The notes beneath the pieces are model-generated. The model was given only the letters and a program-made list of their open reading frames with translations. It searched no databases and was not told the DNA's origin. A DNA stretch of 64,000 nucleotides from Mesocentrotus franciscanus (taxonomy: Eukaryota; Echinodermata; Echinoidea; Camarodonta; Strongylocentrotidae), in assembly GCA_037976565.1 (NCBI GenBank), contig CP137669.1, positions 34,899,613-34,963,612 on the forward strand. Reading direction: 5' to 3'. The position numbers and the translations under genes are program-made. Shown here piece after piece: positions 14,701 to 28,417 of this stretch (positions are counted from its first letter, which is position 1; the number at the start of each line of letters is the position of its first letter).

Positions 14701-17700
14701 GAACTCCACCGATAAAAGGTAGTATCAACAAGTGGGAAACAGGTAGTTGTCAAATGGGGTACTTGTCCGGGGGGGGGGGTCCTTGGTGATAGTTGTCCGG
14801 ATGGTAGTTGTCTGCATACAATGCTTATCACCACTGTCTCCCTAGTCTCCACTTCTGAATAAAACATAATTATATCAAGTTATTATCAACTAAATTAAGG
14901 AAACGTGACGTGGATTTGGAATGTTTTCTCCAACACTGCAGATGGCGTTGGAAATTGGTTATCAATATTACCCTAAGATATTTCTTAAAATTTTAGTGAT
15001 AGCGATAGGTACAAATAAATTATAGAGTTTCTAATATTTCTTTAAAAAAGGCGCAGATACGAGGCCTGCTGTAACTACCAATCTACTATTTTGTAGTAGC
15101 GAAATAGGAAGTTCTCTTTTTCATAAAGATGTTTCAGATGAGTAGCGCTATTCATGGATGATCAAACTGCAGTGCTACCCGATTATATTGTATTATTATT
15201 ATATTATTTATGCTCTATATATTGTTTTTAGAGAAGTGGTCTAGAGGAAAACAGGTGCGGTTCTAGAAAAAAAAATTCGGAGGGGGCTTTAAAGTACGTT
15301 TTAGAGGTTCTTCGTTCTTGCATTCATTTGCCTGTGCGTCGCTTTATAATCAATAATTTATCGAGGGAGGGACGGGCTTGAGCCCCAGCCCTCTCTATAT
15401 AGAACAGCTACTTAGGAGGAAAAGAAATTATATTTTGTTACCCTTTTGGGGGCCCAAGTGATTGATTTTGGATAGCCTCCATTTCAAGGACCGCCTGTAA
15501 AGACAAACTGGCATCAATGGCCCAGAATTGAATAAGAGGAGGAAAACATATAGCTAGGGAAAGTCTGAAGTGCCATTATAAACAAATTGTTTTTTGGTGT
15601 GCAAAGTCCCAAACCATCCACATTTCGATGAAAGGCAACTCTGTTTGGGTCAAAATGACAATGGTGCATCCATACAATGGGAATTAGGAGGCAAAATGTT
15701 AAAATGGTGCTGAAGATAGCACTCGAAATGGGCGGGTCTCCCAGAAACACGTCCGTTTGGGCCTTTATTTGGGTGCCATTTATAATGGCGGGGGTGTCCG
15801 GACGCTTAACCAAAATAAAGCCTTCTCTTTTGCCTTTGGATTTACAATCATAATTATGCACCAAATAACACTAACCATATTAAATATTCATCCTTTATAA
15901 CATTTTCTAACATAAATCTTAAAAACATTAATGCAAATATTGCATGTAAACTTCTTCAAATTACAGTTTTAAACTGTCCGGATACACAACGTGTCCTGTC
16001 CAGAGACACAACGTCTGTTTATACTACTATTAGTACTATATGTGATTTTCTATTCTGAAACCGCTAGAAAAGAATTGGAGGGGAAGGGAGGGTTTTTGGG
16101 GTGCTTTTTGTGAAAATTTCATCAGGAATTTAGCGATTTATATTGTGATGCAAGCCAGCCATGTGATGCAGGGTCAGCGACTATCGCCCACCTCAGTGAT
16201 CCTTTGTCTTGCTTCTTGCTTTAATAAATGGGAAATTACGAGAATAAAGAAAGATTTACAATGATTTACCCAACTTTTTTTTAGAGTGTAGCCTAGTTGA
16301 GCCAGGGTGTAAAAAATGCGCTATGAAAATATCCAATGCTAATATTATTAAGTCTTGTTTCTTACCCCTCCCCCCGCATGCTATTCATTAACGTTTCCAG
16401 ACGTTGAACCCCCGACGTTCAACACATGCCCTGGCAACATATCATCAAGGGTACTTGCAGAGTCTGCATGCAACGTCACGCAGTACTGGACAGTCCCGAC
16501 TGCGACAGACAACGATGGAGCACCGCGTATGGCTTATTCACATTTACCAGGCAACAGCCTCTTCAACTGCGGTATGACCGAGGTTAACGTTACCGCTACA
16601 GACCCTTCCGGTAACGTCGCCTATTGCAGGTTCTACGTCACTGTCCAAGGTAGGCTGAAAGGTCAAAAAGTGCAGTCCCACGTTACGATAACTAATCATA
16701 AGACCTTTGATTAAAGGAATAACCCAGGAATTCTTGGGCCATGAGAGGAAAGCCATCCAATTTGTTCATAGATATATATCAAGATAATAGCAACACCAAT
16801 ATCACAGCTCGGGTAAAGTTCTCGAAGATTTCTGTGAAAGAAATCACTTATGATTTCTCTGGCTGGGGTCCGAAATGTTCTTGACGAGCAACAACTAAAC
16901 AGATAAAAGTTATCAAATTTTTCCGTAGGACAGGGGTTCACGAACACAATATTTTTTTTGTTGGTTTTGTTGAATTTTAGGTAAGATTGTAGCCGGGGAG
17001 GGGGCTCTTGCTGGGGAAAGTCGTCAGCTTTTTAACGGCTTTAATGTTTTATATATAATATATAATTGATTAACATTTCGTAGTTTACAAACTAATGTAT
17101 TAGCCCTATACTTGAAGAATCAAATCAAATCAAATAAAGTTAAATGGTAATCCGAATTGTTTCTCAGTTGGCGCCTACGTTAACTGCCCTGGCAACGTCA
17201 CCGGGGAAAACTCGCCCGGCTTGATCTCGGGCACGGTTACATGGACACCACCAACCATCGTCAATCGTCAATCCAGCTGGGAGGAGAGAGTGAGCCATGA
17301 ACCCAGCTACCGATTCTTCGTGGGCACGACCAACGTTACGTACAGGCTGGTCGATCTTTCTGGCGCGGCCGATATCTGCTGGTTTCTTGTCACGATTGTC
17401 GGTAAGGATCCGTGGTTGAAGACGGTTACGGCACTACTCCGTGCTAGGAAATAAGCTGTTAGAAATCTCGGGGCAAATGAAACATACAGATAAGGTGTAC
17501 CGACTTTCAAGCAAAGGTAGATCCAGGGCTGTCTAAAAGGGGGGGGGGGCGCATGCGCAGCTGTGGGAGGAATGAATAATTATTGAAAGCAGCGAATGTG
17601 CGTGATAATATCTGGTTAGCGTATAAGTTATGATATAATTTAGCTAGAGTAGCATGACTAGGCATCATAATCATTATACACCTGGGCCTAGAGGGGAAAA

Positions 17701-20700
17701 TGTGGGGAATATACCTAATTATCTAAGGGTGTAAGCACCAATGAAGGATCGTTCCCGGGACCTCTAACCAGGGGCGGCGATCCCGGGGGACGGGGGGGAC
17801 ACGTCCCCCCTCGATTTTTTTAGGGGGGATCGTCCGCCCCTAAAAAAATTGAAAAAGTGCACACAAAAAATGTATAGCAAATACTGGCTGAAGACTGCAA
17901 CAAACTTTTAGGCTCTGGAGGGCCCAAGAGTGCAGCGTTTAGACAAATAAAAATGCAAAAATCTTCTCACTCGGAAGCTACGCTCCCTCGCATGACATCA
18001 TTTAATGTACATGTAGATATTGTAGAAAACTAAAATGTGCAAAAAGTATATTGCTTGTTTTTATACTATAATTTTTATAATACAACAAAACTTCAAAAAC
18101 TGTGAGGGGTAGTCATTTCTGTCACCTTCATCCCTCTCGTTCACTTTATGCTCCCTCGCACTGGCGTACTGATGGGGCTTGGGGGCAGTTGCCCCTAAAA
18201 ATTAAAGGAGGGTATATTTCTAATTCGATACCAGTGATTTACAAATGTTGCTGAAATAGCATAATTTTTCCCTGAGCTTCCGGGGGCTTTGCCCCCTGGA
18301 CCCCACCAAGGGCCCTAAAGCGTGCATACCCCGGGTTGCTCATCTGACTGTAATTTAATGCCTAAAACCCCAGAGCTTCCGGGGGCTCTGCCCCCTGGAC
18401 GCCACCAAGGGCCCTATAAAGCATGCCCTTGGTTGCTCATCTGACGGTAAATAAAAACCTAAAACCCCTCAGTTTCCGGGGCCTCTGCCCCCTGGACCCC
18501 ACCAAGGCCCTAAGGCGGGCCCCTGGATGCTCAACTGACCGTTATTAAATGCCTAAAACCCCTGAGCTTCCGGGGGCTCTGCCCTCTGGACCCCGCCAAG
18601 GGCCCTAAAGCGTGCATGCCCCTAGTTGCTCCTCTGATCGTAATTTAATGCCTAAAACCCCTGAGTTTCCGGTGGCTCCGCCCCCTTGACCTCACCAGGG
18701 CCCTAAGGCAAGCCCCTGGATGCTCATCTGATCGTAATTTAATGCTTAAAACCCCTGAGCTTCTGGGGGCTCCGCCCCCGGACCCCACTCCAATTAGTGA
18801 CCTGCATGCCAGTGACACAAATAAGGTATAAAAATATGCTCATCTGAAAGTAATCAAGTACCTAATACCCCTGAGCTTCCGGGGGCTCCGCCCCTGGACC
18901 CCACCAGGGGCCCTAAGCCGGGCCCCTGGTTGCTCATCTGACCTTAATTAAATGCCTAAAATCCCTGAGCTTCATGGGGCTTCCCTTCTTGACCCCACCA
19001 GGCCTAATTTGCCCCTGGACCCCACGCCAATTTACGCTCCACTTGCTTTGCTCTACCTGATCGTAAATACTTTAGCCCCTCCCCTACTTTGAAAAAAGTC
19101 CGCGGGGCCTTCATATAACATGTAAGAATGGTGGTGATGCAGATTTTTTCTGCCCCCAAAAAAAAACATTTTTGGTCATTACGCCACTGCTCCTCGTCCC
19201 TCGCATTCCGTCCCCCGGTCAAGAAATCGCCGCCCCTGCCTCTAACATTACCATTCTCACCACCATCACCATTATTGTCATTATCGTTATTATTGTAGCA
19301 GACCTGCCATAACAAATTTCAACCCACCGGGTACCCATTTACCTCACCTGGATGGAGAATGGCAAACTAAATCAAACAGATCAACATCATTGTCGTCAGC
19401 GTTTTTTTCAGCGTTTTCATTATCATATTTTCTTCAGCCAGCGAGCTGTATGGAGAACAGCTGTAAAGTTAAAGTGAAGGCACTGTCTTACGAATCACTA
19501 AACCATTCTAAATAATTTCATTTTAATCCAATCTAGACGTGGAGCCTCCAATCATCGAATGCCCAGCTGACATCGTTGTCGCGGCAACCAGTAGAGAGGG
19601 CGGAGCCATCGTGAGCAGTTGGCCCGGCCCCTTCCCTAGCGACAATGTAAACATAGACCTCAGATGGAGCAACCACAAGCCCGGGGAAGAGTTCCCAGTG
19701 GGCGATACGGTGGTCATCTACGGAACCAACGACACGGCCGGACACACAGCGTTCTGCAATTTCACTATAACCGTCCGAGGTAATTCCTGAAAAATTGCTC
19801 GAGCGCTGTAATGGCAGCCGTGCTAAAGCCGGCGTAATAATGATGAATCAATGCGCAGTTGTAAATCTAAAATCGCAGTTGTAAATCATCGATATGGACA
19901 ATGCGATCTAACCATATACATTAATATAACGTATTCTTTAGCACATTATGTGAAATTAGATATTTATCGTGTCCGTAAATTCGAATTATATATAATTATG
20001 TTCCAATGCATGTAAAAGGCAATGTTTATTTTTCATAAAGAGGAAATACAAAGCAATATTAATATATTTATATTAATAGCAATAACTCAATAACGACAAG
20101 CCTTATGGTAAATGTCCCTTAAAGCAAGATGGTGTATAACAAAATAAATACATTTGTAAAATAGAATTCTTATTTTGAAAAAAAAACACAAAAAAAACAT
20201 CTGCAACAACAACGGGACAGCAGCAGCAAAGGCTAGTGAACATTGTCACATTCTTTCCACAAATTCATCATTATTCACATGATTGTAACATCAAAATGAT
20301 ACCTCCTACCTTCCATCATCATCATCCAGCCTTCGTGCTGACCCTATTCACCCAGTTCGATAGCCACACATTGGTCGACAACGACGATGCGATCATCAAC
20401 ACTTCCGACGTCGCCGAATGCCTGGATGCTTGCATCGATGAGGAGAGGTTCATATGCCGATCAGCCGAGTATACATCGTCGGGAGAGTGTCGTCTGAGCG
20501 AGAACATTGCCCGAACCTACGACGATCTTAAACATCAAGATGGCGTTATCTATTTCGAAAAAATAGGAGGTGGGTTATTTTAAAACATAAACACTGAATG
20601 TGAATTATGTTATGACGCTGTACAATTTTATGAGTGGTAAATTAGAGCGTGGTCACTGATCTCAATATGCTTGATCACACAATGCGTCATTTTACAGACG

Positions 20701-23700
20701 TAGGACTGCGTCAACAACTGGCGTAGTCTTTGACGCGCCGTTTTAGAGTGGCATCGTACAACAAGTGGATGCAAAAGACAGTGCAAAAATTGCGTTCCAT
20801 GAATTATTGGCACACGTTTACGCTATGCGAGAGTGATAATGAACAGGGCGAACAAATTGCCTTCCTAGGCTTGATTGACGCACGTAATAATGCAATCGAA
20901 TTGGCGCCTTGGGTGCAATGGGTACCACTTGCTTATCTATTTTTGAAAGATTCACACGTCATGTTTCACATTAAAGAGTCATTATTATTTCATTTTTAGA
21001 CAATACACCGCCAGCGATTCGGATCTGTCCCAATAACGTGACCCGACCTGCGGACGACGGTCAACGTTTCACCGTCATTGCCTGGCTTGCTCCATTGGTT
21101 CGTGACGACAGTGACGGTCCCGTGACATTGACGTCAACACATCAGCCAGGCGACTTCTTCTACCTTGGCGTCACCGAGGTCGTATACACCGCCGTTGACG
21201 AGTTCTTTAATCGCGCAACGTGTTCCTTCACTGTCACTCTTATTGGTATGCATCATAAACCGGGAAGTGTTAATGAAAAGGCGATTCGAGAAATGACCGT
21301 AACGGCCGCTGTCAGCCCCCCCCCCCCAAAAAATCCTACAAATTAAATGGTCGTTATATTATGTTGATTTTGTGTGCTGAATCCCCCGTATTCTGGAAAA
21401 AAAGAAGTGAAATAATATTTCCAAACTAACTTGAGCGAGTCTAGGAAGGGTCGGTAGAACTTCCAAAATAATATTGTTAGGCAAAGGCATCAAAGTCATT
21501 GATTATTTAAATGGTCACCAGGGTGGGACACTGAATGAAGAACTAAGAAATCCAAATTGAGTATTATCTAAATGCGTGTATTAACCATTCTTATAGCGAA
21601 TTCGTGAGAATGATGTCTGTCCATGCGACTCAATTCTTCTGTTCATTTATTTCATCGAACATAGAAAAATGTTTCAATATTACTATTGACTGACGATTCT
21701 TTCTGGCATCACCACCATTAGTCATTGGTCATAACAAGACAGTCTTTCATTTTATGGACAAATTGAAAATATACAGTTAACAACTAAATTATTCATATAT
21801 ACCCTTACAAAGTTTTGTAATTTTTTAAGTAGGTGAAAAATTGATTTGTCTTGATTTATGTTTTTGGAGAATGTGACATATCAAAGCTTAAATCTAAAAG
21901 TATTCAACGAAGGCCCTAACTCAACCGGCCCATCTTTAATTCTTGAGTTATGAAAATAGCAAAGAACATCAAATTTACAACGGGTATGAATAATTTAGAT
22001 GTTAACTGTATGTCGTTCAGGTAACATCTTACAAAATCGCCACTCTCCAAATTGATATGATTGTGTGGAGGCCTATGCGTCCAAAATGCGTTATAGTTAC
22101 AAATTCTAGGTTTGTCTTGTTCTTTTTTTTCAGATGACCAAGACCCGGTTATTCTAGACTGCCCAGGTCTTACATCAGGCTACCTACACTCTGCGGACGA
22201 ACGGTCCGTCGGGGTCTCTTGGTTGGTACCTACAGCCATGGACAACTCCGGCAATGTAAGCTTGGTCGGTTCCCGCCAACCCGGCGACATCTTTGACAAA
22301 GGAAGGACGATTGTCATGTACACTGCGACTGATCCTTCGGGCAATGTAGAGACTTGCTCGTTCAGGGTCTCCGTTGTCTTGTTACCAGGTACGGGGTTCC
22401 TGAATTCAATTGTTTACTAATGTTTACTAATTTCATGCATATGCTTCTTTAACAGTTGATGCTGTTGACAACTCATAAGCTTTCCATAGGTTTTCCCAAC
22501 ATAGCGATAAATAATGTATGCATGCAAGGTGATTATCTTATGCATACTCCTTGAACAATGGTTGCTCTTGAAGACTCTAAAAGCTTGTGGTAGGTTTGCC
22601 CGACCTATCGACAACTAATATAAGCATTCAAGGTGCACAGACCTGTTTACTAATTTTATGCATGCTTCTCGAACAATAGTTGCTCTTGGTATCTCAAAAG
22701 CATTTCACAGTTTTGCCCGACATAGCGACAACTAATATACACGTATGTATGGTGGATGCCATTCATGGAGTTTTGTGGGAGTTTTTGCTTTGCAGGTGAA
22801 TTAAATAGTTGGTAGCCAGGGGTTCTGGAGACACGCATACATAAATTGAAATACATTGGTAAACATGTCTATATATAGAATGAAAGATGAAGAGAGAGAG
22901 AGGGAGAGAGAGAGAGGGGTAGGGAGAGGGGTAGGGAGAGGAGGGGAGGGGAGGGGAGGGGGAGGGGTAGAGATCGAGGGAGAGGAAGGGAGGAGAGGGA
23001 AAAGGGGAGAGGGGGAGAAGGGGAGAGGAGGGAAGGGGAGAGGGAGGGGAAGGGGGACAGGAAGGGGAAGGGGGAGAGGAAGGGGGTGAGGAAGGGGGAG
23101 AGTGAGAAGGGGAGGAGAGGGAGAAGGGGGAGAGGGAGAAGGGAATAGAGGAGAGATGGAGATTAAGAGAATGAGAAAGATAAATATATATAATTATGTC
23201 AACTTGATAAACCTCTATTCACAGCAGACTTTAGGGATAGAAAACAGGCTCTGTATTTATTTATTACCAAGACTCTAAAACAAGGAATGGCCTTTTCATC
23301 AAGTCAACATATATTTTTTTAAATCGTGATTTCATTCAATTTTTCAATCTTGTTATTGTTTTTATATTCTTGGTCTTCCAACAGCCCGAAACAGATTCTC
23401 ATTGCAGATTCTGTTACCCAACCTTGTGTATTCTGATAGCCTGGCGGACAAAGACTCCGAACATTATCAAATGATAGACGAATCCCTTCAAACTCAGGTG
23501 AGATACATAGATCTACATCATGATGCCTTTTCAACCCAATATCAAAGATGATTACGATGGACGTTGTATTTATGTAGAAAAAATAAATGTTCGAACATGG
23601 AATATATTACCTTATGATTGTGTGAGAAATAGTTATTACAAAATCGTAATAGTTCAGATTTCATGACATGCAGTAATGTGCAAAAATAAATGCCTTTTTT

Positions 23701-25406
23701 GAATTAGGTGTCATCGTTTTTCAGAACATAATGAATTATACCATTTTGTGTTTGAGATTTTATTCGACTGTTTTCAGATTCAAGAACACTTTGAAATGGA
23801 TTTAACTTTTTTAGACTCAACAATCAAAATGTTTTGATAAAAAATCATGCTTCATCTGAATAAGGCATAATCGCTTTTTTTTCAAAAAAATAAATTTGCT
23901 ATTTTGTGCCCAATATTTGTGACTGTTTTCAGATTAAAGAAGCCTTTGGAATGGACCCTGCTTTCTTAGACTCGACCATCATTACTATTGCGTGAGTATA
24001 CTTGTTGTGTGCCTTTTACAAATAATGAATAGGGGGAGGCACAACAAATTTCAGAAGTAAGCAGCAATTTCCAAATTTTGATTTTTTTGTTCAAGTTTGA
24101 TGTCAAAAAGGTTTACATATTCAGAGAGCCTTTTCATCTTAGTATGAATTATTTGCAATGTTTGAAATTAAAACTTTCAAATTCAAATCATTCTTTGACC
24201 GTATAGTATTCCCTATTGCAGAACATTTTTTGGGAGATTATATGAACGGCCTGTTATCTCTTGACATTGGCTCTCAATGAAGTTTCAGATGCTATCGATT
24301 TTGTTGGTATGGCATTTTCCTGAGACATTTTGAAAGAGCGAATGCATAGCAAAGAATAATTTAACAAAGAGGATTTCTTTTAAACTTGAAAGAGATTAAG
24401 GGTACTATCCAACTTTGGAAATTACAATAACAAATATAAAAAAAAACACACTCATGAAGATCAGAAGACAAGCGAGATAATATGATTGGTGGTAAGGGTA
24501 TGGAATTTCTTCAGAATTTCTCCTTTCGTTTTGACATCATTCTATGACTTGGAATTATTTGTAGCGTAGATGAATGGAATTTTCATTATAATTTTTAAAA
24601 TGAATATATTGACGTTCCTCATATTTTTTAAAGAGTTTCAGGGAAATAAGTCCTTATATTTGAAGTCAAACTGACAATTGCTCTACTTCCGAGACTGTGT
24701 CTGATGTGAAATATTTACCAATTAAACACTGGTCATTTTCCTTAACTATTGGGGATAATTTATCATATATTCAGGCCTATTTGATTAACATTGCTTTTCA
24801 TAATACTTTCACAACTATTTCAAAATGTCAGATAGGATCTTCAATAAGGATTTCACTTTCTCTATCTGTATGTGTTTTTTTTATCTGTTGTCTCCGTCTC
24901 TCCCCATCTCTTTCTCAACCTCTCCGTCTCCAATCTCTTGCATGTATGTAATGTAGAATGTCCGAAGAAGGGGGCGTGGAGATTGAGCTCAGTCTCGGGT
25001 TCTCAGAGGAGACACCGCCCGATTCCAAACGAGAAGAGACGAAGATCCTTTTCACCTCACTCACGAACGAAGGCCTCCTTGACGCTGGTGTCGAAGAGGT
25101 CCAGCTGATCAATGATGGTGGTAAGAAAATGCATTTCCTGGTTGTGTCTTGAAGATTGTCAAAAGTGCACTTCGGTATGTGTCCTCATCAAGAACAACAT
25201 TAGTTACATATTGTCCGTTTGGAGCCAGAAGGGTATTAATTCATATCATTTTACTCAGAGTTAATGCCCTTCTGGCTCCAGACAGGCAATATTTTAAATT
25301 TTCCTTGTTTGGGATTTTCATCCTAAGAGTTTGCTTCAGCCTTACATTTGAACATCAAGATAGAAGATATATGCCCCTTATCAAATGTTCAGAGACAGAT
25401 AGAGAG

Positions 25407-25466
<60 letters not shown>

Positions 25467-27771
25467 GGGAAAGAGGGAGTGTTGCAGTGAGGTAAAAGAA
25501 ATGGATATTAAAAAAGAAAATAAGAAAATAATAAGAATGCCTTTCAGAGACTGTAAGGTGTAGACCTGTTTCAAAATTACCTCTTGTTTTCATCCCCTTA
25601 TACCCATCTTTGTTCTCCATTCCCCTCTTACCATTCCAAGATTGTTACCTCTTCTTCTCTCAATACGTTTGCAGGTGACACAATCACTCTCGATGTATGT
25701 TACTTGTTACCATGTCCGTCTGGCATGAACTGTACGATCCAAGACGAGATCTGTGTCTCTTACTGTTCCGACAACCCCACCTACTGCCTCCACGAGGGAT
25801 TGTGTGTGAAACCTAACAAGGAGCAATTAGTGGCGTGTCTGTAAGTTATCCAAAGTTGTGGATTCCATTATTTTCAATAAATTTGAATTAAATTGAATTG
25901 AATTGTAAGTAAACTTATCTGTGAGATATTTAATTGTATCTCCCTGCAAAAGAATAGCTAAACCATTTCAAATGCTGAGGGGGAAGGGGTGGGGGGCGGT
26001 TAAATGAATGAATACATAAATCAATTAATTAATTGATAAACAAATTACTGAATACACAAACAAAATAATGAATAAATAATATAATACTGTTATGAACTAA
26101 TAACCATATATACTCAATACAAACAATTTCTCTTTATTGTCAAGTTACTAAACATAATCTCTGACAAATTAAAACTGTAACACCTTCATCTTTTTTTTTT
26201 TCCTTACAGATGTTCTGATTTTATCTACTACGGGACAAGATGCGAATTGGAAGACCAAGTGAATGGTGGGAACTCGAGCATATTTTCACATCTTAACCAC
26301 CACATAGTATACATAAAAATTAGCTATCCTAAGCTTAACTTTTCTCTAAGTTGGACTTAACAATCCAGGGGGGTGTTTCACAAAGATCCTAAGTTGAACT
26401 TATCTCTAAGTTGGACTTAACAATTATGGAAAGCCGTTAGCATCTTTGAAATTATTTTGTAAAAGTTATTTTAAACGGCATAAAATATTGATTCAAATCA
26501 TTCATATTTTGTATTATCAAGGAGATTTCATGTTGTTGATGTGGAATTTATGAAAAGTCTAAAATACTTGAATTTTTGCTTTTGAATATATTTTATTTTA
26601 AGGCTACAAAATATACAAATGGCTCTCCATAATGTTTTAGTCCAACTTAGAGTTAAGTTCGACTATGGATCTTTGTGAAACACCCCTTGGATTCTGTACT
26701 TAGTATATAGAATATAAAAAAACCCTCATTTTTCATCTCAACTCAAATGGACATTAGGTTTTTAAAGTTGACTGATCCTTGTCATATGGAGCTCGCTCGT
26801 TCCGGGTAGCAGCAGTTGATTAATGGAACAGAATACAATCAATTGAAATATTCATTTGTTCATGAGCAGTTTCCTTAACATTTAAGTTAAAGCCCCTCTA
26901 AAGTGTTAATTGGGAGCCCCAAATTTGCCGAAAATTTGATGGGAAAATTTCACTTAAATTGTAACATAATGTAAAAGAGGATGTCATTAAAGACACACTT
27001 CTGCAAAGATTCCCCCCCCCCCAAAAAAAAAAATGTGTTTGAAGACAAGTATTGATAAAAGATTTTTTTTATTCTTTCATCAATATTCGACTTCAAACAC
27101 ATTTGTTTTGAAAATCCTTGCAGAAATGTGTCTTAAATGACATCCTCTTTCACATTATGATACAATTTAAGTGAAATTTTGCCATGAAATTTTGGGGGCT
27201 CCCAAAACTTTAGAGGGGCTTTAAGTTGGTATCTGATATGAATTATTTTTTCTTATTATTGTGATGAAACAATGATGAATTCACAACTATAATTGATATT
27301 GCTAGAACCAATATCATATTACATTGTATTGGTGAAACCTTACATGGGCTCTCTATTGTGCCGATAGTGAAACACCAACATCAAATTTCAGTTCTTAGCT
27401 TAATATTTATACTAATGAAAGAAATCTTCAAAATTTGTCAGAAGTTGCAGAACAACTATGAAATCTGAATGTTTATGGGATGTACTAATTTAGTCTAAAA
27501 CAAGTGGCCCTATAGGACCATTACAATGATTCAACTTCAACTTACATCTCGTTACGTCTTCCTACTCTACTATCATTTTCTCTCATTTTACTTTCATTTT
27601 TGCTCATTTTGTTGTCACCAAACAGAGCCTAGAACCCTAGCCATTGTTGCCGGATCTTTTTGGGCCGTTGTTTTGCTCTTACTCCTTATTCTGTGTGTCC
27701 CAGTCTGTGTACGCCGATGCAAACAAACAGAAACTGAGCATCATGGGTAAGATTATTTTTTATCATATTAT

Positions 27772-27814
<43 letters not shown>

Positions 27815-28327
27815 TGCGAGAATTCTCAACTCTGACATGACAACGGGTGTTCCAGAATATGTAGGCGTGAAGAAAAAATGGTCTAGGAACGTGAGACGTA
27901 GCTGTACTTTACAATTTTATTACGAGCTTTCGGCTTGTGAGGCCTTCTTCAGAAATAATTATGCAATTTCAAAGTGTTTTACCTTGCTTGTGTGTTGGGC
28001 TGTCGTGTGCGTTTATTCAGTTGATGTGATGTATGTGTACGAGGTAAGGTAACTAAAGGTAAAACACTTTGAAATTGCATAATTATTTCCGAAGTTTATT
28101 CCGAAGCATTTCTCGTACTAATTTTTGCTATGTTCATGATGCTTGACTATATGATTGAGTGATATTAAGTTTTTATGCCATGTATATCTATCTGTTCATA
28201 CAATGTATTTGTTTCTGTATGTGTTTGCACTTCAGAACCTGAAGAAGGCCTCACAAGCCGAAAGCTCGTAATAAAATTGTAAAGTACAGCTACGTCTCAC
28301 GTTCCTATAGACCATTTTTTCTTCACG

Positions 28328-28417
<90 letters not shown>

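Noticed and set aside
15514..15864. 116-codon open frame on the - strand
   Set aside because: No domain recognised, and it lies inside a HYR intron in sequence that looks like decayed repeat; kept out for lack of support.
18268..18990. CRISPR-like array of regular repeats
   Set aside because: Units are contiguous degenerate tandem repeats without unique spacers, in an animal genome, inside a hAT-type element.
22856..23089. Arg/Glu/Gly-rich frame
   Set aside because: It is a translation of the homopurine tract.
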